A DNA stretch of 18,275 bases from an uncultured Clostridiaceae bacterium (lineage in GTDB: Bacteria > Bacillota > Clostridia > Lachnospirales > Lachnospiraceae), in the NCBI GenBank assembly GCA_958441075.1, contig CAUCBQ010000024.1, positions 1-18,275 on the forward strand. Reading direction: 5' to 3'. Below the pieces are notes generated by a model that made no database searches, had not been told where the DNA came from, and was given only the letters and a program-made list of their open reading frames with translations. The position numbers and the translations under genes were made by a program. Below are positions 1 to 7,250 of the stretch, in pieces; position 1 is the first letter of the stretch, and each line of letters opens with the position of its first letter.

Positions 1-538
1 CACAGCTGTCCTTGATATTGATAATCAGGTTATTTCCAATCTGGGGCATCAGGTTTCTCAGAGCCTGAGGAAGAATCACATACAGCATGGTCTGTACATG
101 GGTCATACCGATGGACATGGCGCCCTCTGTCTGCCCCTTATCAATAGAAAGGATACCGCCGCGGACAGTTTCTGCCATATATGCGCCCGTATTGATGGAA
201 AGGATAAAATATGCTGCATTTAAAATGGAACTGTTGATATTTAACAGAGGCATCAGTCCATAGTAAATGAACATGGCCTGAGCCATCATAGGCGTACCTC
301 TGAAAAATTCCACATATACATTTAAAATAAGCTTCACAATCCACAGAACACCCCGTTTCACAGGGTTATCTCCCCGTTCTGAAGGAATTGTCTGAATAAT
401 GCCCACTGCAAAACCAATGATGCAGCCTGCAATCGTTCCCACCAGGGCAATCTTTAAGCTGACACCGGCTCCCTGAAGCATGGATACGCCGTAACGGCTG
501 AACACAGCCATCACACGGCCAAAAAAATCTGTTGGCAT
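1..538 (-). CDS. Amino-acid ABC transporter permease, partial (C-terminus outside window)
   Basis: Inner-membrane permease of a polar amino-acid ABC importer; the visible 179 codons run off the left edge. The start ATG (536-538) has AAGGAG just upstream. Several hydrophobic stretches are visible (about residues 22-50, 65-75, 85-115). The cytoplasmic EAA loop that contacts the ATPase is present (about residues 138-160: EGAMSIGM then LPQAL), as is the family motif FFRGTP near residue 78. This matches the HisM/GlnP family, usually 215-250 aa, so roughly 40-70 residues are missing. It lies 48 bp downstream of the binding-protein gene on the same strand and is probably co-transcribed with it. The ATPase would be expected beyond coordinate 1. 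The substrate cannot be told from sequence. Confidence 0.93.
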   Translation of the reverse strand, partial: MPTDFFGRVMAVFSRYGVSMLQGAGVSLKIALVGTIAGCIIGFAVGIIQTIPSERGDNPVKRGVLWIVKLILNVYVEFFRGTPMMAQAMFIYYGLMPLLNINSSILNAAYFILSINTGAYMAETVRGGILSIDKGQTEGAMSIGMTHVQTMLYVILPQALRNLMPQIGNNLIINIKDSC

Positions 539-586
539 AATAGTCTCCTTATAGATAAAGCTGCCGGAATTTTCCGGACCGGATCA

Positions 587-1486
587 TTAGTTTGCAAGAG
601 GCTGTACAGAAATAGCCTCATCCATCATCTTGGAGAAATCATCCTTTGTCATCTTTGAAAGGACGCTGTCAAGCGCTTCCTTCAGCTCTGTATTTCCCTT
701 CTTTAAGGAAATTCCAATGTTGATATCCTCCTCTGTTACCTGGAAATCCTTCTCTCCGCCGCCAAACTCGATAAGCTTGAAGTTAGGATATGCAACCAGA
801 GCGCCCTTGCCGGTAGGCTGGTCAGTTACAACCAGATCGCACTTGTCCGCGTTAAGGGACATGAGCATATCCGGAGCATTTGCCGTAGCTGCCAGGATAT
901 TGGCATCCTGAATCTGGGGCAGACAGGTATTATACCAGATAGTGCTCTGCTGAGAGGTACAGGTAGCTCCCGCCAGATCAGCTACACTCTGGGCATTTTC
1001 ATATTTGCTCCCTTCCTTTACCAGGGTAACAATCGACGCATAATAATAGGGCTCTGTAAAATCAACAGCCTGAAGACGCTCTGATGTAATGGACTGACCT
1101 GCGATTACACAGTCTACCTGTCCGGTGGTAACGGCCGGGATCAGGGAATCCCAGTCCAGACGCACGATTTCCAGATCGTAGCCAAGCTCTTCGCAGATTT
1201 TCTTTGCCATCATAACATCATAGCCATATGCATACTCGTTGCTGTCTGAAATAGGAACTGCACCGTTGGAATCATCGGGCTGTGTCCAGTTATACGGAGC
1301 ATAGGCGCATTCCATAGCTACCTTAAGGGTTTTCTTTTCTCCGGAATCAGCTGCCCCTTCTGTCTTTGCTCCGCCTGCTGCCTCTGTCTTTGCCGTGTCT
1401 GCCCCGCCGCCGCAGCCAGTCAGCGCTCCTGCTGCAAGAATACCTGCTGCTGTAAGACTCATCATTCTCTTTACACTCTTTTTCAT
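587..1486 (-). CDS. Amino-acid ABC transporter substrate-binding lipoprotein (SBP family 3)
   Basis: Extracytoplasmic solute receptor, 299 aa, delivering an amino acid to the adjacent permease. The N-terminus is a lipoprotein signal with lipobox LTGC (Cys25), followed by a Gly/Ala/Glu-rich linker. The bacterial extracellular solute-binding family 3 fold follows, with GYDVMMAKKICEELG, DWDSLIPAV, VDCVIAG and VDFTEPYYYA in the usual order. The ATG at 1486 was chosen because GAGGAG lies at the right distance and the signal peptide starts there. An in-frame start 48 nt upstream would add a polar extension before the signal. The gene starts about 130 nt after a predicted promoter, and a terminator-like hairpin lies between the two (1533-1565), which suggests attenuation. 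The ligand is not assignable. Confidence 0.95.
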   Translation of the reverse strand: MKKSVKRMMSLTAAGILAAGALTGCGGGADTAKTEAAGGAKTEGAADSGEKKTLKVAMECAYAPYNWTQPDDSNGAVPISDSNEYAYGYDVMMAKKICEELGYDLEIVRLDWDSLIPAVTTGQVDCVIAGQSITSERLQAVDFTEPYYYASIVTLVKEGSKYENAQSVADLAGATCTSQQSTIWYNTCLPQIQDANILAATANAPDMLMSLNADKCDLVVTDQPTGKGALVAYPNFKLIEFGGGEKDFQVTEEDINIGISLKKGNTELKEALDSVLSKMTKDDFSKMMDEAISVQPLAN

Positions 1487-1532
1487 AATCTCTCTCCTCA
1501 CTGATTGATTCTTTCTGAAATGGAAAACAGAC

Positions 1533-1565
1533 AAAAAAAGTCACACCTATCCCTACAGGTATGAC
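1533..1565 (-). terminator. Intrinsic terminator or attenuator in the leader of the binding-protein gene
   Basis: On the minus strand GTCATACCT (1557-1565) pairs with AGGTGTGAC (1540-1548): 9 bp with one GU, an 8-nt loop, then seven T (1533-1539). It could end srtB transcripts, but it also lies downstream of the predicted promoter of the binding-protein gene. An upstream segment (about 1558-1581: GGT, GTGAC, loop AAGGAA, GTCAT, ACC) can form an alternative hairpin that sequesters the 5' arm, as an antiterminator would. Confidence 0.75.
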
Positions 1566-1625
1566 TTCCTTGTCACGAACCATTTTTTAATGTAATACAC
1601 ATACGCTTGTATATTCCTGATGCGT

Positions 1626-1654
1626 AGTATATCATATCATTCCCGTTTTTCCAA
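1626..1654 (-). promoter_or_regulatory. Predicted sigma-A promoter of the amino-acid importer
   Basis: The minus strand reads TTGGAA (1649-1654), a 17-bp spacer, then TATACT (1626-1631), with an extended -10 TGA immediately before. It begins just past the srtB stop codon. I see no comparable promoter between the hairpin at 1533 and the start codon at 1486, so most importer mRNA should pass through that hairpin. Confidence 0.65.
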
Positions 1655-1658
1655 GACC

Positions 1659-2546
1659 TTATTTTTCATTTTCACCGGAAATATTTTCTGTCGCCTTAAG
1701 CTTCTTCTCCAGAACAGCCTCCATCTTTTCCTCATATTCTTCATCCATGGGGATCTGATTTCCCTCCTCATCCACCTCCACGGCAAAGAGGAAGGTTCTG
1801 GCATCATTGATCTCATAGCTGCAGGTTACCAGAGTGAAAATACTTCTGGCCGGGTACTCCACCTCTTCCTTATAGGAACAGGGCTCCACCATTGCCTTTA
1901 CAAATTCATCAAAGCTCTCCTGCGTTTTGAAGCCTGTCATGCGCACAATGGGTTTGGCCTCTCCATAATAGCAGGATACGGCTTTTAAGCGGATTTCACG
2001 CTCCGGGGTATAGATACTGAAATACTGGTGTTCCTTAAAATACTCCGGGTCCTTGTAGCGGTTTATATCCTTAAACATACTTCCGTTCTTCATATTATGG
2101 CCGTAGAGAATCTGATTGCGTCCCTGCATATCCTTCTCACTCTCAAAGTCCAGATAAACAGAACCCGCCACGCTTTCCTTCCCATAAAAATCGTGATTCA
2201 GGTAAAATTCATTATCCGTTCCCTGTACAATAGGATAATCCACATTTGTATCCGGAATCCGAATCCATCCTACGGTGTCGGGATTTTCCGCCGTCAGCGC
2301 TTCAAAATCAATGGGGGATACATAGATTTCTTCCTGAGGCTCTGTTTCCTCTGTTTCAGGCTCTGTGGGGGCTTCTGTTGTCTGTCTGGCTGCTTCCTCT
2401 GCCAGACGCTCATACTCCTCCTGAGCCCGTTTATTCTCCATATACTGATGCACAGTCATGGCAGCGCTTATAATAAATACAGCCAACAGGATAAAAAGGA
2501 GCACCCGACGTCCCTTTCCTCCTGTTTTCTTTTCATTCTCACTCAT
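1659..2546 (-). CDS. srtB: Class B sortase
   Basis: Membrane-anchored cysteine transpeptidase, 295 aa, that links surface proteins carrying a sorting signal to the cell wall. Order: short basic N-terminus, one membrane segment (about residues 15-32), a Thr/Glu/Pro-rich stalk (about 50-75), then the sortase barrel. The catalytic triad residues are visible: His150 in YGHNM, Cys242 in TLVTCSYE, Arg250 in NDARTFLF. The TLVTC and DARTFLF context is typical of class B. The chosen ATG (2546) overlaps the upstream stop as ATGA, indicating translational coupling to the NATWQG gene. An in-frame ATG 30 nt upstream is also possible. No sorting-signal substrate is encoded in the window, so its targets are elsewhere. 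Identification as class B sortase is firm; any pilus or heme role is unsupported. Confidence 0.93.
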   Translation of the reverse strand: MSENEKKTGGKGRRVLLFILLAVFIISAAMTVHQYMENKRAQEEYERLAEEAARQTTEAPTEPETEETEPQEEIYVSPIDFEALTAENPDTVGWIRIPDTNVDYPIVQGTDNEFYLNHDFYGKESVAGSVYLDFESEKDMQGRNQILYGHNMKNGSMFKDINRYKDPEYFKEHQYFSIYTPEREIRLKAVSCYYGEAKPIVRMTGFKTQESFDEFVKAMVEPCSYKEEVEYPARSIFTLVTCSYEINDARTFLFAVEVDEEGNQIPMDEEYEEKMEAVLEKKLKATENISGENEK

Positions 2547-3403
2547 ACCGAAATGTTCCTTTCCTCCTGTATCCATTCACCCGTGCGTCCCACTGCCTCC
2601 TGCATCAGCAGAAGAAGCTCCATAAAGCTGCGGAAATTCACCTGACAGCGCTTTTCCTTCCAGCTGACGGTTCCCTGCCAGGTAGCGTTGCGCCGGAACA
2701 GAATACGGACTACAAAAGTAGCAGGCCCATAATTCCCCACTGCCACATGAAAGCTTCGCGGGATAATGATGCCGTTTGACCGGCTTCCCTCCGGAAGAGG
2801 ATCAAGCATGGCTGCAATCTCCTCCTTCAGGTCAAATTCATTGATAAAGGTTCTGCGGTCTGCTACTGCCGGATGGGATACATCCCCTCCCATCTGACAG
2901 CCCTCATAGTTTCGTACGGTTACTTCACACATTCTCTTTCCAAGGCCCGTTCCACCGGGGCGGATCTGGCCGCCTAAGGAAACTGCCAGAATATCCATAA
3001 GCTCCATCAGGCTTAAAAAAGAAGTGCGCTCCCCTGTCCCCAGATGGGTAATGGTACCCTGCCAGGTAGCATTGTATCGGTATTTTACATGCAGCGTAAA
3101 ATCCGCCTGTTTTCCTTTGCGGTCCGGCAGAGGCCGGGAAAGAGCCGTTTCCTTTATCTCTTCTCCAAGCTCCTGCCTTTTTCCTGAGAAATTTCTGTAA
3201 TCAACGCTCTTTACAGGATAATGGATCTCATCAAACAGCTCCTCCAGCACCAGTATCATCTCTGAAAGGCCGACAAAGGCTGTACCTCCTTCCCGGCTGT
3301 CATGGTAGATCCTTCCTCTCAATATACGATCCTCAAATCCGTCTGCTGCAATATGGATAAATCGGTATGCGTTCGGCAATAAGCCTTTTTTAGTCATCGG
3401 CAT
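2543..3403 (-). CDS. Uncharacterised protein with duplicated NATWQG module
   Basis: I do not recognise a named family. The protein has 286 aa and no signal peptide or membrane segment, so it is probably cytosolic. It contains a tandem duplication with an offset of about 128 residues. NATWQG occurs at 111-116 and 239-244. Each copy is preceded by a beta-like strand (FTLHVKYRY; FVVRILFRR) and followed after about 15 residues by a Phe-Ser/Arg-Ser plus MEL helix (FLSLMELMDIL; FRSFMELLLLM). Each copy also has a weaker first half (about 24-63 and 158-202). The ATG at 3403 was chosen for AGAGG 8 nt upstream; a GTG 24 nt upstream is in frame but lacks a good site. It is the first gene of a two-gene unit, overlapping srtB by 4 nt, and is divergent from the SARP-type regulator. 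A regulatory or scaffold role linked to the envelope is only inference. Confidence 0.85.
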   Translation of the reverse strand: MPMTKKGLLPNAYRFIHIAADGFEDRILRGRIYHDSREGGTAFVGLSEMILVLEELFDEIHYPVKSVDYRNFSGKRQELGEEIKETALSRPLPDRKGKQADFTLHVKYRYNATWQGTITHLGTGERTSFLSLMELMDILAVSLGGQIRPGGTGLGKRMCEVTVRNYEGCQMGGDVSHPAVADRRTFINEFDLKEEIAAMLDPLPEGSRSNGIIIPRSFHVAVGNYGPATFVVRILFRRNATWQGTVSWKEKRCQVNFRSFMELLLLMQEAVGRTGEWIQEERNISV

Positions 3404-3435
3404 TGTTTCATCCTCTTTTTCTGTCACTTTTTTCT

Positions 3436-3469
3436 AGTATATCAGTTTCCGGTTACAATCTGGTTACAA
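3436..3469 (-). promoter_or_regulatory. Promoter of the NATWQG-srtB operon with SARP-like direct repeats
   Basis: The minus strand has a -10 TATACT (3436-3441) with extended TGA, but at -35 spacing it has only ACCAGA, not a consensus box. Over that position lie two exact copies of TTGTAACC (3451-3458 and 3462-3469) with an 11-bp period. The nearer copy ends 9 bp from the -10. Streptomyces SARP operators are direct repeats with 11- or 22-bp period about 8 bp from the -10, so activator-dependent transcription by the divergent regulator is likely. Confidence 0.62.
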
Positions 3470-3514
3470 ATCGGGGGGTTGCCTCATTTTTCTTTTGCTT
3501 TCCTACAGAAGGTA

Positions 3515-3543
3515 TAGACATTTTCCCTTTATATGGTTATACT
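3515..3543 (+). promoter_or_regulatory. Predicted promoter of the SARP-type regulator
   Basis: TAGACA (3515-3520), a 17-bp spacer, then TATACT (3538-3543). This predicts a leader of about 26 nt containing the AAGGAG site at 3561-3566. The leader also contains GTTACAAAT (3566-3574), which repeats nine bases of the operator-like repeat at 3463-3471; autoregulation is possible but may be chance. Confidence 0.6.
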
Positions 3544-3575
3544 TAAAGCATATCAGTATGAAGGAGTTACAAATA

Positions 3576-4799
3576 ATGCCGTCAGCATTTGACTTAAATC
3601 CCACGATCTATATACATACCCTGGGAGGCTTTTCAATCGAGGCCGGTGGAAAAGTAATCAACGACAGCAGCAACCAGTCGAAAAAGCCCTGGGCTCTTTT
3701 GGAATATCTGGTGGTTTTCCAGAAAAAGGATATCAGCCCTGCTGAACTGATTCAGGTGATCTGGCCCGATGATCCGGGTGTAAATCCGGCAGGAGCGCTT
3801 AAGACCCTGATGTTCCGTTCAAGAAAGCTTTTGGAGCCTCTGGATATTCCGCCCCAGAAGCTTTTAGTCCAACAGCGCGGAACCTATGCATGGACCAGGG
3901 AATTCACTACCATTTTAGACATTGACGAATTTGAATCCATCTGTACCCGTGTGTTAAATGAAACGCTGCCCGATGAAGAAGCACTCCCCCTCTGCCTTTC
4001 CGGTATTGAACTTTATAAAGGAGATTTTCTTCCAAAAGCGGAGTATGAGTCCTGGGTTATTCCAATCAGCACCTATTACCATACTCTGTATCAAAAGCTT
4101 ATTCATTATACCATTAATCTTCTGACTGCGAAAGAAGCATTTTCCCAGATTACCTCCCTGTGCCAGACCGCCATTGCCATTGAGCCCTTTGACGAGGAAT
4201 TCCGGTATCAGCTGGTTTATTCCCTGTACCGGGACGGTCACACCCATCAGGCTCTGGAGGAGTACAACAACACGCTGGATCTCTTTTACAGCGAGTTTTC
4301 CATCTCCCCCTCCGATCATTTTAAGGATCTGTATAAAATTATCCGTGAAGATGAGAAGGGCGTCAATTTGAACCTGGACCATATCCAGCGTTCTCTCAGT
4401 GAGGAAAGCTCCGGCGGCGCCTTTTACTGCGAATATCCCGTATTCAGAGATCTGTTCCAGCTGGAGCGCAGAGCCATTGACCGTACCGGTGATTCCATTT
4501 ATCTGTGTATGCTTACTGTAACCGGTCTGAACGGAAAAGAGCTCAAAACACTGATTTTGAATAAAGCGATGGAGCATCTGGAAGCGTCCATCCGAGGCTC
4601 TCTAAGATGCAGCGATGTATTTACCCGCTACAGCATCAGCCAGTACCTGATTCTTCTGCCTACTATCACCTCAGAGATGGCTGAGATGGTGCTGAAACGA
4701 ATTATCACCAATTTCCGTAAGGTTTATAACCGAAAGGATATGACCGTGGAATTCCGTTTACAGCCCCTGAAGCCCTGGGACCGGGATGAATCGTCCTGA
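3576..4799 (+). CDS. SARP/BTAD-family transcriptional regulator with degenerate GGDEF-like C-terminus
   Basis: Predicted cytosolic DNA-binding regulator, 407 aa, and the only plus-strand gene here. It has three parts. Residues about 11-106 form an OmpR-type winged helix (LGGFSIEAGG start, KKPWALLEYL, RSRKLLEPL, ending RGTYAW). Residues about 113-268 form the all-helical bacterial transcriptional activation domain (ELYKGDFLP, RYQLVYSLYRDGHTHQALEEY). Residues about 290-395 resemble a GGDEF fold (LRCSDVFTRY, then LILLP and a helix ending KRI), but the signature is SISQY (353-357), so cyclase activity is not expected. The ATG at 3576 was chosen because AAGGAG lies 9 nt upstream and the domain begins directly after; longer in-frame starts (TTG 3495, ATG 3558) lack a site. 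Its likely target is the divergent NATWQG-srtB operon. Confidence 0.9.
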   Translation: MPSAFDLNPTIYIHTLGGFSIEAGGKVINDSSNQSKKPWALLEYLVVFQKKDISPAELIQVIWPDDPGVNPAGALKTLMFRSRKLLEPLDIPPQKLLVQQRGTYAWTREFTTILDIDEFESICTRVLNETLPDEEALPLCLSGIELYKGDFLPKAEYESWVIPISTYYHTLYQKLIHYTINLLTAKEAFSQITSLCQTAIAIEPFDEEFRYQLVYSLYRDGHTHQALEEYNNTLDLFYSEFSISPSDHFKDLYKIIREDEKGVNLNLDHIQRSLSEESSGGAFYCEYPVFRDLFQLERRAIDRTGDSIYLCMLTVTGLNGKELKTLILNKAMEHLEASIRGSLRCSDVFTRYSISQYLILLPTITSEMAEMVLKRIITNFRKVYNRKDMTVEFRLQPLKPWDRDESS

Positions 4800-4825
4800 T
4801 TTTGCCTTCCATACAATTTTAATAA

Positions 4826-4865
4826 CCCGCCCGGAGACTGCTTCATATCTCCGGGCGGGCTGTTT
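4826..4865. terminator. Bidirectional terminator between convergent genes
   Basis: A perfect 12-bp GC-rich stem: CCCGCCCGGAGA (4826-4837) pairs with TCTCCGGGCGGG (4848-4859), with a 10-nt loop. T-rich bases follow on the plus strand (TGTTTCATATT) and TTATTAAAATT on the minus strand. It lies between the stops of the regulator (4799) and the transpeptidase (4913), which converge, so it probably serves both. Confidence 0.85.
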
Positions 4866-4912
4866 CATATTGCCAGACAAAACGCCCGTAACTGCCCGGA
4901 AACCAGAACTGC

Positions 4913-6334
4913 CTATGGGGTACAAAGTACGGGAATCCCTTTATACACCAGATCGTATAATGCCGGAGCCTTTGCAGGAGGAAGGTTGATACAGCCGTGG
5001 CTGCCTCCGGTCTGATAAAGCGTTCCGCCAAACTTACTTCTCCAGGATGCATCATGAAGGCCAATTCCTCCGTTAAAAGGCATCCAGTAATCCACATGGC
5101 TCTCATACTCATACGTTCCGTCCGGCTTTTTCTTTCCTCTGAGTATCCTGTCTTTTTCCTTATAGGTCAGGCTGTAGATCCCCGGAGGGGTGGTATAGTT
5201 CTTTGATACATTACCCGTAACGCAGGGAGCATCCCATACGATCTGTCCCTCTTTAAACATATAGACATGCTGATTGCCTAAATCTACCTCCACATAGGTG
5301 GTTCCCCAGTCGGCGCCCGTCCTGGATACAGCCTTCTGACTGTAAACCGGCTCACGGTCTGCCTGAGCCTGTCCTTCATTCCATGGGCTTCCTATGCTAA
5401 TCATATCTGCAAGGGCCGCTGTCTCTGCTGCCTGATCGATCCTCCATCCATAGGGACCTGTGATCTCAGCCTGTCCCCCTGCGGCCTTGGTTACAGTTCT
5501 GGCGGTTCCGGCGGTATCGTACCGCGAGGCCATGTCTTTTACAAAAGCTGCTGCTTTTTCCTGGTCAATGGTTATTTTTCCCTCCGATATTCCTGTGATC
5601 CAGCCAGCCATGGTTTCTCCTGTTAAAAGCTCCTCTGATTCGCCGAACATATAGCGGATGCTTTTTTCCCTCCGGCTGTTCATGGCGTCGCAGAGGGCCT
5701 TCAGGTTTTCATCATTTTCCCACAGGCTGACTGTCCGGTAACAGCCCTCCTGCTCCAGATTCAGTTCATTTTTTCCTGCCCTCACCGCTTCCTTCACAGC
5801 GGAAACCGTCTTTTCCCTGTCCACATCATTTCCCTGTACCGCAGGGATAACCGAAAAAGGCTTTCCCTCTTCATAAGGTGAAATCGAAGCATCCCTTGTA
5901 ACTGTAACAGCACTGCCATTCAGCACAGAAAGCGCCCCAATAGCCTGATCCAGCTTTTCCTGGCTGTAGGAGGATGAAAGCTCTGCCTGATGGGAGTTGT
6001 CCACAGAAGGGCCGGATTGCCTTCCTCCTTTATTCTGATCCTTCAAAATAGCATCCAGGTCTCCTGTCAGGGATACATGGTAATCAATATCTTCTCCCCG
6101 GATCACCTCCCGGCTTCCGTCCTTTTTAATCACTGACAGCTTATATTCGCCTGCATAAAAGCCCTGAATCCGTTCCCTGGCTTCCTCCGGCGTCAGTCCT
6201 CCCACGCCTATACTGTTAATTCTGGTGCCATCCACAAACCGCGAAGCATCCTCCTGGGCTCCCAGAGAAGAGAATGCAAAAAAAGCAGACAATGAAACAG
6301 CTGCCAGAAAAAGAGCTGTTTTATTTTTACGCAT
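4913..6334 (-). CDS. Exported YkuD-type L,D-transpeptidase
   Basis: Peptidoglycan cross-linking enzyme acting outside the membrane, 473 aa. It forms 3-3 links or attaches proteins through a catalytic Cys. The N-terminus is a signal peptide or anchor (hydrophobic about 7-25, SLGAQ near the end). Residues about 35-330 are a long extracytoplasmic region with GVGGLTPEEARERI, typical of the putative peptidoglycan-binding (PG_binding_4) repeats found before YkuD domains in Clostridia. The YkuD domain covers about 345-471, starting YVEVDLGNQHVYMF. The active site is His427 in LHDASW and His446/Cys448 in SHGCINLP. The start ATG has AAAGGA 7 nt upstream. A terminator precedes the leader, so it is probably monocistronic. 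No cyclophilin or sortase domain is fused to it. Confidence 0.94.
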   Translation of the reverse strand: MRKNKTALFLAAVSLSAFFAFSSLGAQEDASRFVDGTRINSIGVGGLTPEEARERIQGFYAGEYKLSVIKKDGSREVIRGEDIDYHVSLTGDLDAILKDQNKGGRQSGPSVDNSHQAELSSSYSQEKLDQAIGALSVLNGSAVTVTRDASISPYEEGKPFSVIPAVQGNDVDREKTVSAVKEAVRAGKNELNLEQEGCYRTVSLWENDENLKALCDAMNSRREKSIRYMFGESEELLTGETMAGWITGISEGKITIDQEKAAAFVKDMASRYDTAGTARTVTKAAGGQAEITGPYGWRIDQAAETAALADMISIGSPWNEGQAQADREPVYSQKAVSRTGADWGTTYVEVDLGNQHVYMFKEGQIVWDAPCVTGNVSKNYTTPPGIYSLTYKEKDRILRGKKKPDGTYEYESHVDYWMPFNGGIGLHDASWRSKFGGTLYQTGGSHGCINLPPAKAPALYDLVYKGIPVLCTP

Positions 6335-6369
6335 AAAAACATCCTTTCTGATATGAAATCTGATACCTT

Positions 6370-6378
6370 ATTCTAGCA
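6370..6378 (-). promoter_or_regulatory. Possible extended -10 promoter of the L,D-transpeptidase gene
   Basis: The minus strand has TGC-TAGAAT (TAGAAT at 6370-6375), about 35 nt upstream of the start codon. I find no good -35 at 16-18 bp (GATGTA at 17). It is the best candidate between the upstream terminator (6424-6464) and the gene. Confidence 0.4.
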
Positions 6379-6423
6379 TACTTTTCCTTATGTACATCTT
6401 ACGATTGCTTACAATTTTATATA

Positions 6424-6464
6424 GAAAATACAAAAGAGATCTCCCTTCACGAAAGATCTCCTTT
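6424..6464 (-). terminator. Intrinsic terminator of the cyclophilin gene
   Basis: On the minus strand AAAGGAGATCT (6454-6464) pairs with AGATCTCTTTT (6432-6442): 11 bp with one GU. The 11-nt loop can close further through TTC/GAA. It is followed by a T-rich stretch (GTATTTTCTAT). It starts 8 nt past the stop codon. Confidence 0.82.
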
Positions 6465-6472
6465 GAAAATAC

Positions 6473-7183
6473 TCAGTCAATGACCTTAATACTGTCGATC
6501 ACCGGCTGGTTATCCTTTGCAACCGTACCATTGTTGTCTTCTGCCTGTATATCCTTACAGATCGCGTCCACAACCTCCATACCATCCGTCACATAACCGA
6601 AGCAGGCGTATTCACCGTCTAAAAACAGACTGTCCTCATGCACAATGAAAAACTGAGAGCTTGCGCTGTCCTTCATCTGGGAACGGGCCATGGAAATAGC
6701 TCCCCTTGTGTGGGATAAATCGTTCTTTACCCCATTGGAAGAAAATTCGCCTTTAATTTCCCGGTCAGAGCCGCCCATGCCATTTCCCATGGGATCGCCG
6801 CCCTGAATCATAAATCCGCTGATAATACGGTGGAAGGTAAGGCCGTCATAAAATCCCTGATCTGCCAGATCCAGAAAATTTGCCACTGTAATCGGCGCAC
6901 TGTCTCCATCCAGCTCTGCAGAAATAGTCCCGTAATCCTTTATATTGATTTCTATATGGTGCTTTCCTGCTGCAGCCTCCAGATCCAGGCTTTCCTGCCC
7001 GCCTGCCATACTCTCCTCAGCTGTCTGCCCTCCATTGGCTGCCGTTGTCTCTTTTCCAGACTCTGCCGTTGTTTCTGCCTGTGAAGAAGCGGTTGTTTCT
7101 TTTGCATCAGATGTACTGCCGCATCCGGCCATCAATACTGCCGCTGCCACTGCAGACAAACAGACTGTCATCCATTTTTTCAT
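6473..7183 (-). CDS. Cyclophilin-type peptidyl-prolyl isomerase lipoprotein
   Basis: Cis-trans prolyl isomerase predicted to be anchored outside the membrane and to assist folding of exported proteins; 236 aa. Lipoprotein signal with lipobox LMAGC (Cys21), a Ser/Thr/Glu/Gly-rich linker (about 22-73), then a compact bacterial cyclophilin domain (about 75-236). Active-site features are FHRI (Arg119), FMIQGGDP (Gln127) and MARSQMKDSASSQFFI. The ATG at 7183 was chosen because AGGAAGGAA precedes it and the signal starts there; a longer in-frame ORF reaches 7234 without a better site. It has its own predicted promoter, which overlaps the end of thiD, and a terminator after the stop. A cytosolic isomerase is unlikely given the lipobox. 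Confidence 0.95.
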   Translation of the reverse strand: MKKWMTVCLSAVAAAVLMAGCGSTSDAKETTASSQAETTAESGKETTAANGGQTAEESMAGGQESLDLEAAAGKHHIEINIKDYGTISAELDGDSAPITVANFLDLADQGFYDGLTFHRIISGFMIQGGDPMGNGMGGSDREIKGEFSSNGVKNDLSHTRGAISMARSQMKDSASSQFFIVHEDSLFLDGEYACFGYVTDGMEVVDAICKDIQAEDNNGTVAKDNQPVIDSIKVID

Positions 7184-7250
7184 CCTGAATTCCTTCCTTT
7201 CCAAACATTTCATCTGCATCTCTTTTAACCTCATAAGAGACAGCCAGATT

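Noticed and set aside
1347..1583. Minus-strand 78-codon frame starting in the importer leader, a possible leader peptide
   Set aside because: The ATG has no ribosome binding site and the frame runs into the binding-protein gene in another phase; no run of a single amino acid marks it as a regulatory leader peptide.
2028..2645. Plus-strand open frame (205 codons) across srtB and the NATWQG gene
   Set aside because: It crosses two real genes on the other strand and has no recognisable domain or start site.
3495..3575. N-terminal extension of the SARP-type regulator from TTG
   Set aside because: It would overlap the predicted promoter (-10 at 3538-3543); AAGGAG at 3561 fits the ATG at 3576.
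3954..4577. Minus-strand open frame (207 codons) inside the SARP-type regulator
   Set aside because: Antisense shadow of the BTAD and C-terminal domains, which are clearly coding on the plus strand.
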